NCBI GenBank assembly: GCA_005877365.1
Contig: VBPP01000133.1
Coordinates: 1 to 12,331, forward strand
Direction: 5' to 3'
DNA: 12,331 bases
From: Nitrososphaerota archaeon
GTDB taxonomy: Archaea; Thermoproteota; Nitrososphaeria; Nitrososphaerales; Gagatemarchaeaceae
The notes under the pieces were generated by a model, which saw only the letters and a list, made by a program, of their open reading frames with translations, had not been told where the DNA came from and did no database searches. Shown piece after piece: positions 11,204-12,331 of this stretch (position 1 is its first letter; every line of letters begins with the position of its first letter). A program made the translations under genes and the position numbers.

Positions 11204-11716
11204 TCAAGACCCACGCTTGAGCTTTACAACGCTGAGAATCTCTTCCGGAGCGAGCACCGAAATCCCCGTGTACTCCCCGAATACCTGCACGAGGACTATC
11301 TTTTTCGGAGACTCGAGGTCAACCTTCTTGTCTATCACATCTGCGATCGCGTCTATGAGCTCTTTGGTCGAGTAAGGAGAATCTCTCGTTTCAATCGTTA
11401 TCCGAAATGTCTCACCTTGGCCAATGGCAGAGGAGAGGCGCTTCACGGTCGCGGTGATGTCCTTCATCTTCGTGTCCACCACAGCGTCGATGGGCAGCGC
11501 TCTGAGGATGAAGCGTATCCTGAAGGGTTCTGACTTGACGTAGTCCGCAAGGAACTTCAGCAGCGCGCGTGGGTTTTCGACTTCAGCCTCTATGACTCCG
11601 TCGTAGGCGGAGCGCTCGATACCGACTCTCCTAATCCCCGAGAGCAGGGCGAGCTCTTTGAACTCGGCGGATGCCCTCGCTTCAAGCCCCTTCGCCGAGG
11701 TCAGGATGAGGTTCAA
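11204..11716 (-). CDS. Tan1-like THUMP-domain protein
   Basis: The 170-aa protein begins MNLILTSAKGLEARASAEFKEL, the usual opening of archaeal THUMP/Tan1-like proteins. A central THUMP domain follows: a helix with ITATVKRLSSAI, then ETFRITIETRDSPYSTKELIDAIADVI and DLESPKKIVLVQVFGEYTGISV, with the characteristic (D/E)-x-P-x-x-x-V-x-V pattern. THUMP domains bind the tRNA acceptor end. Yeast Tan1 assists Kre33 in forming N4-acetylcytidine in tRNA, so a role in tRNA modification is likely, though the partner enzyme is not here. The start is TTG 11716; an AT-rich box (AATTAA on the minus strand, 11751-11756) would give a leader of about 11 nt. It is downstream of tsaC on the same strand (77-bp gap) and could be co-transcribed. 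Confidence 0.85.
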   Translation of the reverse strand: MNLILTSAKGLEARASAEFKELALLSGIRRVGIERSAYDGVIEAEVENPRALLKFLADYVKSEPFRIRFILRALPIDAVVDTKMKDITATVKRLSSAIGQGETFRITIETRDSPYSTKELIDAIADVIDKKVDLESPKKIVLVQVFGEYTGISVLAPEEILSVVKLKRGS

Positions 11717-11793
11717 TTATTCTTCTACTTCAGGCTGACCGCCCCCCTCCTTAATTGCTTTCCAGACTAAGGGCTCGGGGTCAACCAGAGGCG

Positions 11794-12331
11794 TCAAGGA
11801 AGGTTAGCAAAGGTAACCGCACCTGTACGCAGAAGCTCTACACGGTTCCCAGATACCTTCACCACGGTCGACTCTTTCTCGCTGAGCCTCCCGCCGTCGA
11901 GGATGAGATCTACCTCCTCCCCCATTGATCGGAGCGCCTCATTAGCCGTCCTGCAGGCGGGCTTTCCGGACTTGTTGGCGCTTGTCCCGATAAGGTATCC
12001 GCCGCAGGCTGAGATCAACTCAAGGCACGTCGTTGAGTTTGGAACTCTGACCGCGAGGGTTCCGCTGCCTTGGTGGATAAGCTCCGGCAGTCCCATCCTT
12101 AGCGGAAGAACGATGGTGAGGGCACCCGGCCAGTATTCTTTCGCCAACCGAAGAGCGACTCCGCTGAGTCGGACTAGGCGAGAGGCCGAATCGAAGCCAT
12201 CACAGAGGACGGGGACGGGCTTTCCCCCCCTTCCCTTTATTGTGAAGAGCCTCTCCGCCGCGAGCTCATTCATCGGGTCGCAACCCAGGCCGTAGACCGT
12301 GTCGGTAGGGTACACGATGACACCGCCACCA
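11794..12331 (-). CDS. tsaC: TsaC/Sua5 threonylcarbamoyl-AMP synthase, N-terminus beyond the window
   Basis: This YrdC-fold enzyme makes threonylcarbamoyl-AMP from threonine, bicarbonate and ATP, the first step of t6A synthesis; KEOPS uses the product. The visible part begins GGGVIVYPTDTVYGLGCDP, in frame to the right edge, matching the Sua5 signature GG-V-PTDTVYGLG. Further conserved blocks are IKGRGGKPVPVLC (family KxR.KP), YWPGALTIVLP, TLAVRVPN and GTSANKSGKPA. The protein ends about 10 residues after the RTGAVTF segment, so it is a short TsaC-type rather than a two-domain Sua5. A GTG at 12315 could be read as a start but lies inside the conserved PTDTVYG block; the real start lies beyond 12331. 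It shares a pathway with the nearby Cgi121. Confidence 0.93.
   Translation of the reverse strand, partial: GGGVIVYPTDTVYGLGCDPMNELAAERLFTIKGRGGKPVPVLCDGFDSASRLVRLSGVALRLAKEYWPGALTIVLPLRMGLPELIHQGSGTLAVRVPNSTTCLELISACGGYLIGTSANKSGKPACRTANEALRSMGEEVDLILDGGRLSEKESTVVKVSGNRVELLRTGAVTFANLP

Noticed and set aside
1..12331. CRISPR array or long tandem repeat
   Set aside because: I saw no regularly spaced direct repeats or long tandem arrays in the window by eye.

Overview
The window is archaeal chromosomal DNA. It carries an archaeal histone, ribosomal protein eS17, a KEOPS subunit (Cgi121), a Tan1-like THUMP protein, a TsaC/Sua5 protein and a tRNA-Glu interrupted by a short intron at the usual archaeal position. 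Several genes have a TATA-like box about 26 nt before the start codon, as expected for leaderless transcripts, and GTG/TTG starts are common. The mix suits a moderately GC-rich Thermoproteota/Nitrososphaeria-type lineage, but that placement is inference.

Layout. (1) 1-1480: mobile DNA. The 3' end of a TnpB-like gene is followed after 10 bp by a convergent IS110-family DEDD transposase. Its conserved N-terminus can only be reached from an ACG codon behind a good Shine-Dalgarno. A structured leader (about 1305-1400) is a candidate bridge-RNA region. (2) 1487-4141: secreted or membrane-anchored proteins. These are a CuA-like cupredoxin, a Vgb-type beta-propeller whose Ig-like C-terminal tail has been separated by a frameshift, and a C-terminally anchored surface protein. 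The last two diverge from one TATA-like element. (3) 4147-4724: msrA with a perfect 16-bp palindrome just upstream. (4) 4959-8035: the most unusual part, a 726-codon chimeric ORF overlapping by 4 bp an unrecognised 299-codon gene. The large ORF has a very GC3-rich, hydrophobic, helical N-terminal third. A beta-rich middle and a C-terminal PD-(D/E)xK-like domain follow, in clearly different codon usage. This organisation resembles a polymorphic toxin or effector with a coupled partner (immunity) gene. (5) 8049-8450: tRNA-Glu(CUC) and the histone, both on the minus strand. (6) 8654-11187: a tight plus-strand operon of TatD-family hydrolase, eS17, a SerK-like ParB-fold protein, a ubiquitin-like sulfur carrier ending in Gly-Gly, and Cgi121. 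(7) 11204 to the end: minus-strand Tan1-like THUMP protein and TsaC, the latter running off the window.

Regions 5-7 are core translation and tRNA-modification genes. TsaC makes threonylcarbamoyl-AMP and KEOPS (with Cgi121) transfers the group to tRNA to form t6A. Regions 1-4 are accessory. The candidate new system is the gene pair at 4959-8035, placed between msrA and tRNA-Glu.
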